A stretch of 64,000 nucleotides of DNA. Source: Maniola hyperantus. Taxonomy: Eukaryota; Arthropoda; Insecta; Lepidoptera; Nymphalidae. The translations under genes were made by a program, and so were the position numbers. The DNA lies in NCBI RefSeq assembly GCF_902806685.2, contig NC_048557.2:806001-870000 (forward strand). Direction: 5' to 3'. The notes under the pieces were generated by a model. It worked only from the letters and a program-made list of their open reading frames with translations, was not told the origin of the DNA and ran no database searches. Of this stretch, positions 12,101-24,400 are shown piece after piece; position 1 is the stretch's first letter, and each line of letters opens with the position of its first letter.

Positions 12101-15100
12101 ACGGAACCCTTGAGTGGGCTCAGTTCGGTGCTTTCTTCATACAAACGTAGGAGGGTAATTACTACATTATTTGATATTGGCACCGATTCTAAGCACAACC
12201 TAATTTTAGAGTATTCGCACCCTCTTCTTACTATTGTAATATGAAAAGGACGGAAGCAGTTTGACATTTCTAAATTTAATTTTTAGATGGTAAAACCCGT
12301 GATTTTAGCACGCACTCGCAAACCTACTGTTTAAATTTGTATTGTGCACTAAAATTTAGAGTCTTTAAATGTGAAAGTCGTGTTCCGTTCCTTTTTTAGC
12401 ATTAGTAAAAAGAAAAGGATGCAGATACTCTAAATTTAGTTTAGAGAGAGACTAGAGAATCGGGGCCATTGTATGCTCAAAACTAAGTATTATATCGATT
12501 AATCTCGTCATTATCTAGGTTTATTGATATATGAAACATTAAAAAAAAAAATATGTTTTAAAGTTACGAGCCTCAAAAGATTCCTATTTTAACACAAAAT
12601 TTATGACAACTATGGGCGTTAATAAATAAGATTAGGGGTATGAAAATTGTAAAGGAATTTAACATTAGACATAGTTTATTTATTCATTAGTTGAAATAAC
12701 TATACTTTGTAAACATAAAGCTAGTAGTTTTTTCTCAAAAATACTTTTCCTAAACCCTTGATTTCGGTGAAAATCATCGTGCCTCTCACCTTTCTCATAC
12801 AATGTCAAGTGAAAAGCAAACAGGTTCGGTCGATCGTACTGCGTCACCTTAACATTGATAAGAGCCGCGGGGTGATTACGTAAAACGTTGCAGTAGCAAT
12901 GCGACAGTCCATTTGCTGTCTCTCTTCTTCTTCTTCTTATTTTGCTTTGTGGCTATTGCTTTCTCTCTGGCCGGACGTTTGACAGAAATGATCGCGAGAT
13001 TCACACCTGTCGCGAGATACGTTATCACCCCGCCGGTCATGTAAGTCTGACTCGCACACGAAGAGTTCCGTACCATCCTACAAGATTTACCTTTTTTACG
13101 TAGAACACTGCAAGTTAATAACAGACGTCGTACATGTCATTTAGTAAACTAATTATTTTTTTCATTTCATTTTAATGTTTTTGTGATGTTCAAGGTTTTC
13201 AGATTTTGCCTTTTCTTGTGCTTTAAGACCTATAGTACGCGACAGGTCGAGATGGCAATCGGGGTAAGAGGCGGGGGGATGCTCCACGCACCCGCACGTC
13301 TCCCGCGCTCGCCTGCACCGATATAGCATGATGACATATATATATATATATATATATGTAAAGAAAATACGTTCCTATTTTCTTAGTCATTCAGGACTGT
13401 CATTTGTCAGCGAGTTGTATTATTAATCTGTGTTTTGAAGGGACGAGGATTTTTGACAAGATGGGAGGTTAGAATTTTGGATAACGTGAAAAGATTAAAT
13501 AATAAAAGGAATCAAAATTTATTAATAACGATAACAGCTTAACTAATTAAAGTATAAACTTTAATGTCGTTTCTTGTATTTCAGGTTTGTGTTATTGTGA
13601 TGTTAAGTATAAGTGTGTAGAAAACTATAAAAAGTAACAAAATATATCTTGTATTTCAGAGCAACACATTATTGTTTTAATAAGCTGATCCAAATTACTT
13701 TATAAAACGACATTTTTGTTTGTAAAAGTCAATTGGAAATGGAGAAACTACGTTTTGAATTTACACTATTGCCTGGAAGTGATGGCAAATCAAACATTAC
13801 TTGTATAACCTCAATAGCTACGAGTGATAATAAAGTGTATGCAATACCGGAAGAGTTACAGTCAGCCAGTCTTCATAAGGAAATTGTTAAAACACCCGCG
13901 TATATCAAAGTAAAAAATAGTATAAAAAAAAGGTACCAGGTAAGAAGAATATGGATAACAATGACAAAAGAACTCGAAAAGACCTATATGGATGAGGATG
14001 GTAATTTACAATTTGGGGATCAATTTCTAGAGGAAATTAACCAAGAAAAGCTTGCTACTCAGAAAACAGAAACAGGTACATTAGAAAAATTGTTGGAAAA
14101 GCTAGTAGACAGTTCGCAGGAGAGTAAAAGCCTTAAACATATAGCAGAAAAGTTTGTGATTGATAAATTCACAAGCAAACATTCCAATGCGAACCAATGG
14201 ATGGAATTATTCGAAAAAGAATGCATGCGGTTCGATGTAACAACGGATGAAAAAAAAATTGAAATACTCAGGTTGTTTTTGGATAAAAGCTGCGTAGATT
14301 GGTATAGCTCGATGATCATAAAATTTTCCATGAACTCTGAATGGTTGACGTGGAAAAATAAATTCTGTGAGACATTCGCAAACAAAGGATGGAACCCAGT
14401 CACGTATGCATTACTATTTAAATATAAAGAAGGTTCATTATTGGATTACGCTATGAGGAAAGAAAAACTTTTACTGGAAATGAGAAGAACAATCGACACA
14501 GGTACTTTGGTGGATCTTATTGCAGCTGGTTTACCAGAATTTATTCTTAATAAGATTGATAGAGAAGCGTTGCGAGACACAGTGGATCTGTTCAATGAAG
14601 TGAGCAAGTATGAACATATGATAAATAAAAGAGTTTTTTTGAATAAGAAAAGATATGGAAATTCTAGAATTAATGCTAAAAATGAAGATAAATACCCATG
14701 TAAGATTTGTGAACAGTTAAATAAAGGCACTCGGTACCACGCTGAAACTACATGTTGGTTTAGAAACAAAGAAGATGATAAGTTAAAGAAAAATGTAATC
14801 AAACATGTAAATAATTCAGTGATCGAAGCTGAGTTAAACGAAACTGATCAAAAAAACGAATAGTAACACCATTAATAAATGTCAAACTACTAATAAATAA
14901 TAAATTACAAATTTATGGAGTTTATGATTCGGGTTCAAATGTTTCTTTGATTAATTCAAAATTGCTGAAGCTTAAAGGAAAAGGAAACGATTTGAATAAA
15001 GCTAATTTAGTAACAATTAATGGTGTTAAAAAGACAACTGGTTTGACAAATTTGAAAATAAAAATTTTTGAATTAGAAGAAAATGTTGATGTATACATAA

Positions 15101-18100
15101 TCGATGAACAAAACTTTAATTATGATTTTTTGATTGGATTAGACTTAATAAAAATGTTTAAACTTATTCAAAATGAAGACTTAACAATAACACAGAAACA
15201 ATGTTTGTGTATTGAAACAAAGAAAACGGAAGGAGTTTTAAAAAATATACAAACAGACATTAGATTGGAAAAGATACGAGACAATAACAACATTACAGGA
15301 GAATACAAAATAAATTTCAATGAACATGTTAAAGAAGAAGATTTTGAATTAAAGATAGACCACTTAAATCAGTATCAACGAAACGAAATAGATACACTGA
15401 TTTGCAAATATAAATCAGTTTTTGCAAAAGATAAGTATGATGTTGGTACTGTTAATGGATATGAAGCGAGAATAGACTTATTGGTAGACAAATATTGTAG
15501 TAAGAGGCCCTATAGATGCACTGTAGAAGATAAAAAAGAAATAGAGAACCAAATAGCAAAATTACTGGATAATAAACTTATAGAAGAATCGTACAGTCCA
15601 TTTGCGGCACCTGTTACATTGGCATTTAAAAAAGAGGAGAACAGAAAATCCAGACTATGTATAGACTTCAGAGACTTGAACAAGATAGTAGTGCCTCAGG
15701 CTCAACCATTTCCGATAATTGAAGACCTAGTAGTAAAAACTAGAAATTGCAAATTTTTTTCAACATTAGATATAAACTCAGCATTTTGGTCCATCCCTTT
15801 ACGAATCGAAGATAGAAAAAAGACGGGATTCGTAACACAAGATGGCCACTTTCAGTGGACATGCCTACCATTCGGGCTGAAAACATCGCCAGCAATTTTT
15901 CAGAGAATATTAAGTAACATATTGAGAAAATATAAACTTACGGATTTCACAGTTAATTTTATTGATGATATACTCATTTATTCCGAAACATTCGATGAAC
16001 ACATTAATCATTTAACAATGTTGTTAGAGGCGATCAAAACAGAAGGTTTCAGGTTAAAATTTACCAAATGCACATTTGCGTCGAACTCTGTCAAATATCT
16101 GGGCCACATAATACAGAATAATTCTGTAAAACCATTAAAAGATAATCTGATTTCTATAAAAGATTTCCCAGTTCCACGAACACAAAAGAATGTAAGACAA
16201 TTTCTGGGCAAAATAAACTTTTACCATGAGTATATACAAAATAGGGCAATAATACTCGAACCATTGCATAATTTACTCAGGAAAAATCAAAAATTCGTTT
16301 GGTCAGACAAATGCCAAAAAGCATTTGAAATGATAAAAAGCTTGCTTTGCTCACAACCAGTTCTAGAAATATTTGACCAACATTTGCCAATCAACATCTA
16401 CACTGATGCTTCTATAGAAGGTATTGGAGCAATTTTAAAGCAAATTCAGCCTGATGGAAAGGAAAAACCAGTTGCATACTTTTCAAAAAAACTAAATGAA
16501 GCCCAGAAGAAAAAGAAGGCAATATACTTAGAATGTTTAGCTATCAAAGAAGCGCTGAGATACTGGCAGTACTGGCTAATAGGTAAATCATTTACAGTTT
16601 ATTCAGATCACAAACCACTAGAAAACATGAATCTGAAATCAAGAACTGATGAAGAGCTGGGTGATTTAATGTATTATGTTTCCCAATACGATTTTAAAAT
16701 TAAATACGCTCCAGGAAAACAAAACTTGGAAGCAGACTGCCTTAGCAGGAATCCAGTATTAGAGTCTGAAGAAAATACAGATGAACAATTAAAAGTTGTT
16801 AACTTAGTTAAACTTGAAGATATTTTAAAAGATCAGAAACACAATGAAGAAATACAAAACCAAAAAAGCAAACTAATTGAAAAGAACATGGTATACTTAA
16901 AAAAGATCAAGAAAAAAGAAAAAATAATTCTATCAGAACAATTCAGCATTAAACTATTGGAAAATATACATAAAAATCTATGCCATATTGGAATTGGACA
17001 AATGCAAAAAACAATTAGTCCACACTATGCTGCCAAAAATCTGATGAAAAACATCAAAAAAGTTTGTAGTAATTGTGAAATTTGTATTAAAAATAAATCA
17101 AGAGGACACGATAAATTTGGACTTATGTCTCATCTGGGCCCAGCCAAAAAGCCTTTTGAAATAATCTCAATAGACACAATTGGTGGCTTTGGAGGCTCAA
17201 GATCAACAAAGAAATATCTTCATCTCTTAGTAGATCATTTTACAAGATATGCATTTATTCTAACATCGAAGACGCAAACGGCAGACGATTTTGTAAAACT
17301 AGTCATGAACATTTCAGACGTGGAGGATATTGGCATGCTTCTCACCGACCAGTACCCAGGAATTAATTCGAAAGAATTCAAGAAATTCTTAAATGACAAG
17401 AGAATCCCAATGGTCTTCACTGCAGTAAATGCCCCATTCTCAAATGGCTTAAATGAAAGGCTCAATCAAACACTAGTGAACAAAATCAGATGTAAAATAA
17501 ATGAAAAAGGGAAAAAGAGAGCATGGACAACAATAGCCCAAGAATGTGTAAATATATATAACAACACTACACATTCAGTCACTGGCTTTTCACCAAGATA
17601 TCTTTTATATGGAACAGATGTCAATATTTTACCAAACGAATTAAAGCAAGAGATATCCGATAGTGATTGGATAGAGGACAGAAAAACAGCACTAAAAAAC
17701 ACAATAAAGTCACACAACTACAACAAAACACTATTTGATAAAAATCGAAAACACCATGAATTTAATGTGGGAGACATGGTTTATGTGGAAAATGGAAACA
17801 AGCTAAACAGGAAGAAATTAGATGAATTAAAAATTGGACCTTATGAAATAATACAAAAATTATCAAACTCAATTTACAAAATTGATACAGGGCACAGAAA
17901 AACTGAATCAAACCTTTTTCATATTACAAAACTAATACCAGTCCCTACGTTAGAGGTTTAAGGTACTGCTGGATTTGAGAGAAAATTTGAAATTTTCTCC
18001 TCCGGGAGGGGAGATGTAAAGAAAATACGTTCCTATTTTCTTAGTCATTCAGGACTGTCATTTGTCAGCGAGTTGTATTATTAATCTGTGTTTTGAAGGG

Positions 18101-18354
18101 ACGAGGATTTTTGACAAGATGGGAGGTTAGAATTTTGGATAACGTGAAAAGATTAAATAATAAAAGGAATCAAAATTTATTAATAACGATAACAGCTTAA
18201 CTAATTAAAGTATAAACTTTAATGTCGTTTCTTGTATTTCAGGTTTGTGTTATTGTGATGTTAAGTATAAGTGTGTAGAAAACTATAAAAAGTAACAAAA
18301 TATATCTTGTATTTCAGAGCAACACATTATTGTTTTAATAAGCTGATCCAAATT

Positions 18355-18404
<50 letters not shown>

Positions 18405-21400
18405 ATTCAATGTTCTCAGCGTACATATTCAAAATCCTTTGATTTTTTATCGTTTTGTATTTTATGTCTTTTTTCTTGTACCTTTATTTGTATTTAAATT
18501 TATTATTAATTATCTAGTTAGTGTAAGTGGCACTGCCGTTCTAATAAGATGTAAAAAAAAAAAAAAAAAATTAGCGCCGGGGCTATACGGGTGTGAAGGG
18601 CGTCCCCACCCCGATTGTCGTCTCGATCTGTCGCGTACTATACCTATCTGCTAAATTCCATCTAGGTCAACGGGAAGTACCCTGTACGTGATCCAATAAG
18701 AGAGAGAGATAATAAGAAGAATAAGAGAGTAAGAGATAATGAGAGGGAGAGAGAGTCCCTTTTTTTGGAGATTCAGAACTCTAAAAATTAACAAAATTTA
18801 GACTCTAGTAAAACTGACTGATTTATGTTTCTTACAGAGACGTAGAAGCGAAAGTAGAAGCGAAGCTTCCATCGCCAGTACGGGAGCTGCTGGAAGAGCT
18901 GGACGTGCTAGTGCAGCAGTCCAGAGACAACCCTGCGCAAGACAGCGCTAAGACCGACCATTGTGTCGTCAGGTATATGCTGTTCTATAAGTCCCGCAAA
19001 TTGCTATTGCGCTGGAACCATGTCTCATTAACATCGAAATGACGTCATTTTGACGTCAGCCGAAATAAAAATAAACCATCAGCTCGAAACTTCAGTCTAG
19101 TGCTGACGTCACTTAAATGGCGGCCACGCGCATTGCGTAATGAGACATGGTTCCAGCGCAATAGCAATTTGCGGGACTTATACACCGCACAGTGTAATAT
19201 ATTTGCAATCTACAGGAACAATTCACAATATTAATTTTTGTTGTCTAAACCAGTAGGGCGATTGTCTAAAACCTGCATCAATCATTATTACCATCTCAAT
19301 TGTTCTGATTGGCTGAATTTGTGCGATTCTTGTTGCAACAATGCATTGTGGCCAATAGTGAGTGAGCATTAACCAATCAGAGATGATTGCGATCGTGACA
19401 TTGTAGCTGTCAAACAACCGCGGTAGGGCCACAGTTCAATAGTTGTATGAATTTGTGGTAAACAAGCTATATTATAATGAACTAAGGTTTATTTTCTAAG
19501 AAGTCGCTCATTACAAAAGATAATAGGGTGGGAACAGCCGCATTACCTGAGTTTCACTGATAGGTACACTAAACGGTCGTGTCATTCGCCCGAGTTTGCT
19601 TGATGAGTACACTGATAGGTACACTAAACGGTCGTGTCATTCGCCCGAGTTTGCTTGATGAGTACACTGATAGGTACACTAAACGGTCGTGTCATTCGCC
19701 CGAGTTTGCTTGATGAGTACACTGTGTAGTACACTAGTAGTGAAAGTGTCTTGTGGTTGTTTTAAACTGAACTCCAAGGTAAGATTGCATACATTTTTCC
19801 TGTCATTCGTCTTTTAATTTTCTCGTTGGCTTTATGAGAATAGATGAATGTTATTTTTTGTTAGAAAAATGACCACGACAGTTGGTATTTGAGGTTTAGT
19901 TTATTATTCCTTTATTTTACTTATATACTTTAATATTTTATTATTTTTTTGTAATTATGTTGAAATTAATGTGTGTGTGTTTTCTAGTAATAAAATGTGA
20001 AGCTTTTCAAGTAATTATTTCCTTTAACGGTGAAGAAAAACATAGTGAGGAAACCTGCATGCCTGAAAGTTCTCCATAATGTTCTCAAAGGTGTGTGAAG
20101 TCTACCAATCGGCACATGGCCAGCGTGGTAGACTATGGCCAAAACCCTTCTCAGTCTGAGAGGAGACCTGCTCTGTAGTGAGCCGGCGATAGGTTGATCA
20201 TGATGATAATGATGGAATGTGTAAAACCTTCTTAATGTGTTTAAATTTCATGAAATACTTATTTGATTAACAATTAGGGTATTTCACATACGTAGATTGA
20301 GTTAAATAATATTGTCCCACTAGAATCCGAATATGTCACACTGTGCGCTGACTTATGAAATACATATTGCAGTAGCCGGCAAGAAATATTGCACATCGAC
20401 CGTTAGAATGTCAACTTTGTAGAGCGTTGTCTCTGTCACTTTTTGTCTGATGGCAGGCTTCGGCCGTGGCTAGTTACCACCCTACCCTACCGGCAAAACC
20501 GTGCCGCCAAGCGATTAAGCGTTCCGGTACAATGCCGTGTAGTAACCAAAGGGGCATGGGCTTAGTAAAAACTGCCATACTCCTTCCAGGTTAGCCTGTT
20601 TCCATCTTAGACTGCATCATCACTTACCACCAGGTGAAATTGCAGTCATGGGCCAACTTGTATCTGAATAAGAAATACCTATGTGACGTATTGTCGGTTT
20701 CAACGACAGAGACAACGCTCTACGACAAACAGTGAATTATTTTACTTAGCAACACCGCGTATAAGGGGACAGCGTGACACTTCACAAGATGGCGGCGTAA
20801 GTTCCTATTCTAGCCACGCGCCAAAGATCCTTGTTGCACTGTACAGACTAGTGATGTTTCTGGTATCCGTATCTTTATCCGCGGGAGAAAAATAGATCCG
20901 TATCCGTAACTTTTTGGCGGATCATTTACAGATATAATTTTTAAATTCTATTTGTAGGTGATTAGGTAGCAATAAAATACTACTAAATTTCAAACAAGCT
21001 ATTTTTATATACTCGCGCAATGCAAGTCAAAGCATGTCCTGTGACGCAAAGCATGAAGTGGCGTCAACTATCGTTTCAAGGTCACGCGTACATCCGAAAG
21101 TTAACATCCGTATTCGTATCCGCGAATCTTGAAGCCAAGTTCAAAGTTTTCATAAAACGTAAACCAATTGAAAAATTACAATAGGCTACTTGACTCATAT
21201 CTAATTTCGTCCAATAAATGATTATTTATATAGTATTTTGCTTAAAACAACGAAATATATCAATAACAATTATTAAAAACGCAGGATGGATATATAAATC
21301 CAATTTAAAAAAATACAATTTTTATTTTTATTTGAAACGCAGAAAACGCTGTCAGCCATGATGTGACGTCATTAAATATGTAAACAAAGAAATGTCATTC

Positions 21401-24400
21401 CTATGTCACGCGGGGACTAACGTAGTATCCATATATATAAAATTTAGAGTCCTGACTAACTTATATATCAACGCACAGCCTAAACATCTAAACAGCTGGT
21501 CCTAGATACATGAAATTTGGTGAGTGTGTTCTTTGTAGGTAAAGAGAAGGTATCCACTAGGAAAGGATTTTTTGAAATTCCACCTCTGAGTGGGTTAAAT
21601 GGAGGTTTGAAATTTATGAAGTCCACGCGGGCGAAGTCACGAGCATAAGCTAGTTTTTATATATTTCTAAAAACTCATAGTAAACGTAAAAAAATATCGT
21701 TTCTCTTTATAAATTGAATAAGTTATTAAGTAAGACTTACAACAAAGTGATATTTGCAAAAATAAATTTGGGTTGAAGTCGTTAGTCATATAGGATCCCT
21801 TTAAGCAAGTCTTTGCGTGTTACGTATATTTATTTCACTGGGCACTCTAATCCACAACTTTCCTGTGGTCTTTATCGATGCGTTTTTTACATTCTCGGAT
21901 GATACAATAACGATAATTACTATATTTTTCACGTAAACTAGTATAGAAGTCATGTTTATTAAACTTTGGTAGGTTATGCTCAGTATATATAATGTACTCT
22001 GTGGTTATGCTGTTGTTTACAAATGCATGACGTCAGAGCACAGATAATCTATCGGCCAAACATGGCCGACAGTGTTTTCACCTGTCTAAGAAAAATATTT
22101 TTTTAAATTAAAGTTTTACGGTTTTTAGGGCGCAAAAAAATATAGTGTTAATTTTTTTGATATAATAGGACAAATATTAACCATTTAAGACCAACTTAAA
22201 AAAATTGTCAAGTAGCCTATTACAATGTAAAGGATTATTTAAATGATAAGCAAGCTTGGGAATTAGTTGCTTAACGGCTATTTGATAGTTCTAATAAGTT
22301 TAAATAATTTTGTAAAGTGGTGATAGTAAAAAGAATAACCGGCTGAGTTTGTTGTGGGCTCTTCTCAGACCTGGGCGCATTTGGAACCTTCGTAGCTTTA
22401 GTTTTAAGTTTGCGTAATAATTATCACCACTATATCTTACAAATCCAACATCTGACTATCAAAAAGAGTAATTTATTAACCTTTATTATCTAAATTTATA
22501 AAAGGGAAAGGTGACTGACTGACTGACAGCTCAAACTACTGGACGGATCGGGCTTAAATTTGGCATGCAGATAGCTATTATGACGTAGGCATCCGCTAAG
22601 AAAGGATTTTTGAAAATTCAACCCCGAAGGGTGCGAAATAGGGGTTTGAAATTTGTGTAGTCCACGCGGACGAAGTCGCGAGCATGAGCTAGTTTTGAAT
22701 AAATCATTCGACTTCGACTTTGAATGATCCATATCCGGATCCGTATCCGCGGATCTACATTAGTAATGATCCGGCACATCACTAGTACATACGATGGTGT
22801 TAACCTTTTTTTTTTTTTTTGTCTTTTTTTTTTCTCTAGGAGGAGGAAAAATCCCTAATGGACTTCTGTCTATCGACAGGGTGTGTCCGACTCGCACGGA
22901 CTAAAAAGACTCTGCGAGATCAGCACGGAACCGTGTAACATTACTTCGTGCTGACCCTCTGGTTGCTCTCTCTCCTTTTTTTCTTGTTTTCTTGTTTTTC
23001 TCTATCCACGATGTTGTTAACCTGGATGGAATGTGCAGGTTGCAGCAGTCGCTGGCCCGCAGCGGCGCGGACGGCGCGATGCGGCGCGCGGCGTGGCACC
23101 GCGCCGCGACGGCCATGAACACCTCGCGCGCCAAGCTGCTGCAGATGGTGAAGGAGTGGAGGACTGAGCACAGCACGGAGGACGCTGGTATGTGATCCGC
23201 TACAATTTCTTCTTCTTATTCTCAATCGTTCACTCTTGACAGAGTGGTCGTGGCTATGAATTCTTCACTGCTGCTCGTGCGATCTCCCTCCAGCGACTTC
23301 TAATTTTTTTTTTTTTTTTAAAGAATATTAGCCATATTAAATGACTGCACGTCGGACCAATCAGTCGCGAGCAAGCGCCCGCAAACGCACACATTTACTG
23401 TACCGTACCAAAGATAATATATTAAACAAGTACAGATCGCTCACTCTCTATTTAAAATTGTAACTAGTTTTTTTTTTTTTTTTAAAGAATATTAGCCATG
23501 TTAAATTACTAATATTCCCCTTTCCTCTCCAATTAAGCGTCAGGCTTGTGCTAGGAGTAGGTACGACAATAGTGCAACGGGCGGGGTTTGAACCGTCGAC
23601 CTTTCGGTTTTCAGTCCACTCCTATACCGGTTGAGCTATTGAGGCTCTAATTCTAATTCTATTGGTGGCATTATGTGCACACACGGAGACAGGTGTGCTT
23701 GTTGCAGAGTGGATTCAGTCCGTCCACCTAGTTGGGTATCTTGGAATGACTCTTGACAGTAAGCTACGCTGGAAAGCACATGTCAAGAAGAAAAAAGAAG
23801 AGCTAGAGTTACGGTACAAAAAATTGTACTGGCTCATAGACAGAAACTCATCACTGTCAACTAAAAATAAGATACTATTATACAAACAAGTCCTAATGCC
23901 AGTGTGGACTTATGGTATCCAGTTGTGGGGCTGTACCAGAAAGACCAATTTACTAATAATTCAGCGATTCCAAAATAATGTGCTTAGGGGTATCGTCAAT
24001 GCACCCTGGTACGTCAGGAATGTAGATATTCATCGCGATCTCCAAATGGGCTTCGTGGACACAGCTATTAGCAAACACGCTAAATCCCACGAACGCAGGC
24101 TCCATGAACATGTTAACGTCGAGGCTATCCAGCTCCTCGACAACACAGACCTAATACGTAGACTTAAGAGGACTAAGCCTTTTGAGCTAGTGTAGTTATA
24201 GTGAAAGTGTAGTGCTAGTGCAAATCAAAGATCACACGAACAAAGTGAAAGCATAGTGTTAGTGCAATTTAAAGAACACAAGAACAAAGTGTCTTCCAAT
24301 AAGGTATCTTAACTATAAACTAAGCTAAGTCAATGGACAGATTCTTAGGTATAAGTACGTTTATAAGTTTAGGTTAATATAATATTGCTTATTAGCCTCT

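Larger units (their letters stand above)
13357..18360 (+). mobile_element. Complete Ty3/gypsy-type LTR retrotransposon
   Basis: It is about 5.0 kb with two LTRs of about 346 bp that read as identical. gag and pol are intact and in the same orientation as the host gene, inside the intron between ubinuclein exons F and G. The order of pol domains (protease, reverse transcriptase, RNase H, integrase) is that of Ty3/gypsy elements. There is no envelope ORF between pol and the 3' LTR. A polypurine tract precedes the 3' LTR. It sits within a (TA)n tract, so the target duplication cannot be seen. Identical LTRs and open frames suggest recent insertion and possibly current activity. Confidence 0.93.
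20847..22786. mobile_element. Possible hAT-like DNA element with nested repeats
   Basis: The inverted ends ACTAGTGATGTTTCTGGTAT and, on the right, the complement of ACTAGTGATGTGCCGGATC enclose 1.9 kb. TATCCG and GGATCC words are concentrated near both ends. No transposase frame remains. Three other repeats lie inside it. Confidence 0.45.

Noticed and set aside
14059..17717. Minus-strand ORFs of 67-118 codons under gag and pol
   Set aside because: They are shadows of the long sense frames of the LTR element and show no family features.
13739..18014. Envelope gene in the LTR element
   Set aside because: Only about 50 bases separate the pol stop from the 3' LTR, so no envelope is present.
22901..23225. 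Two minus-strand ORFs of 91 and 94 codons
   Set aside because: They are antisense to GC-rich ubinuclein exon H, where stops are rare by composition.
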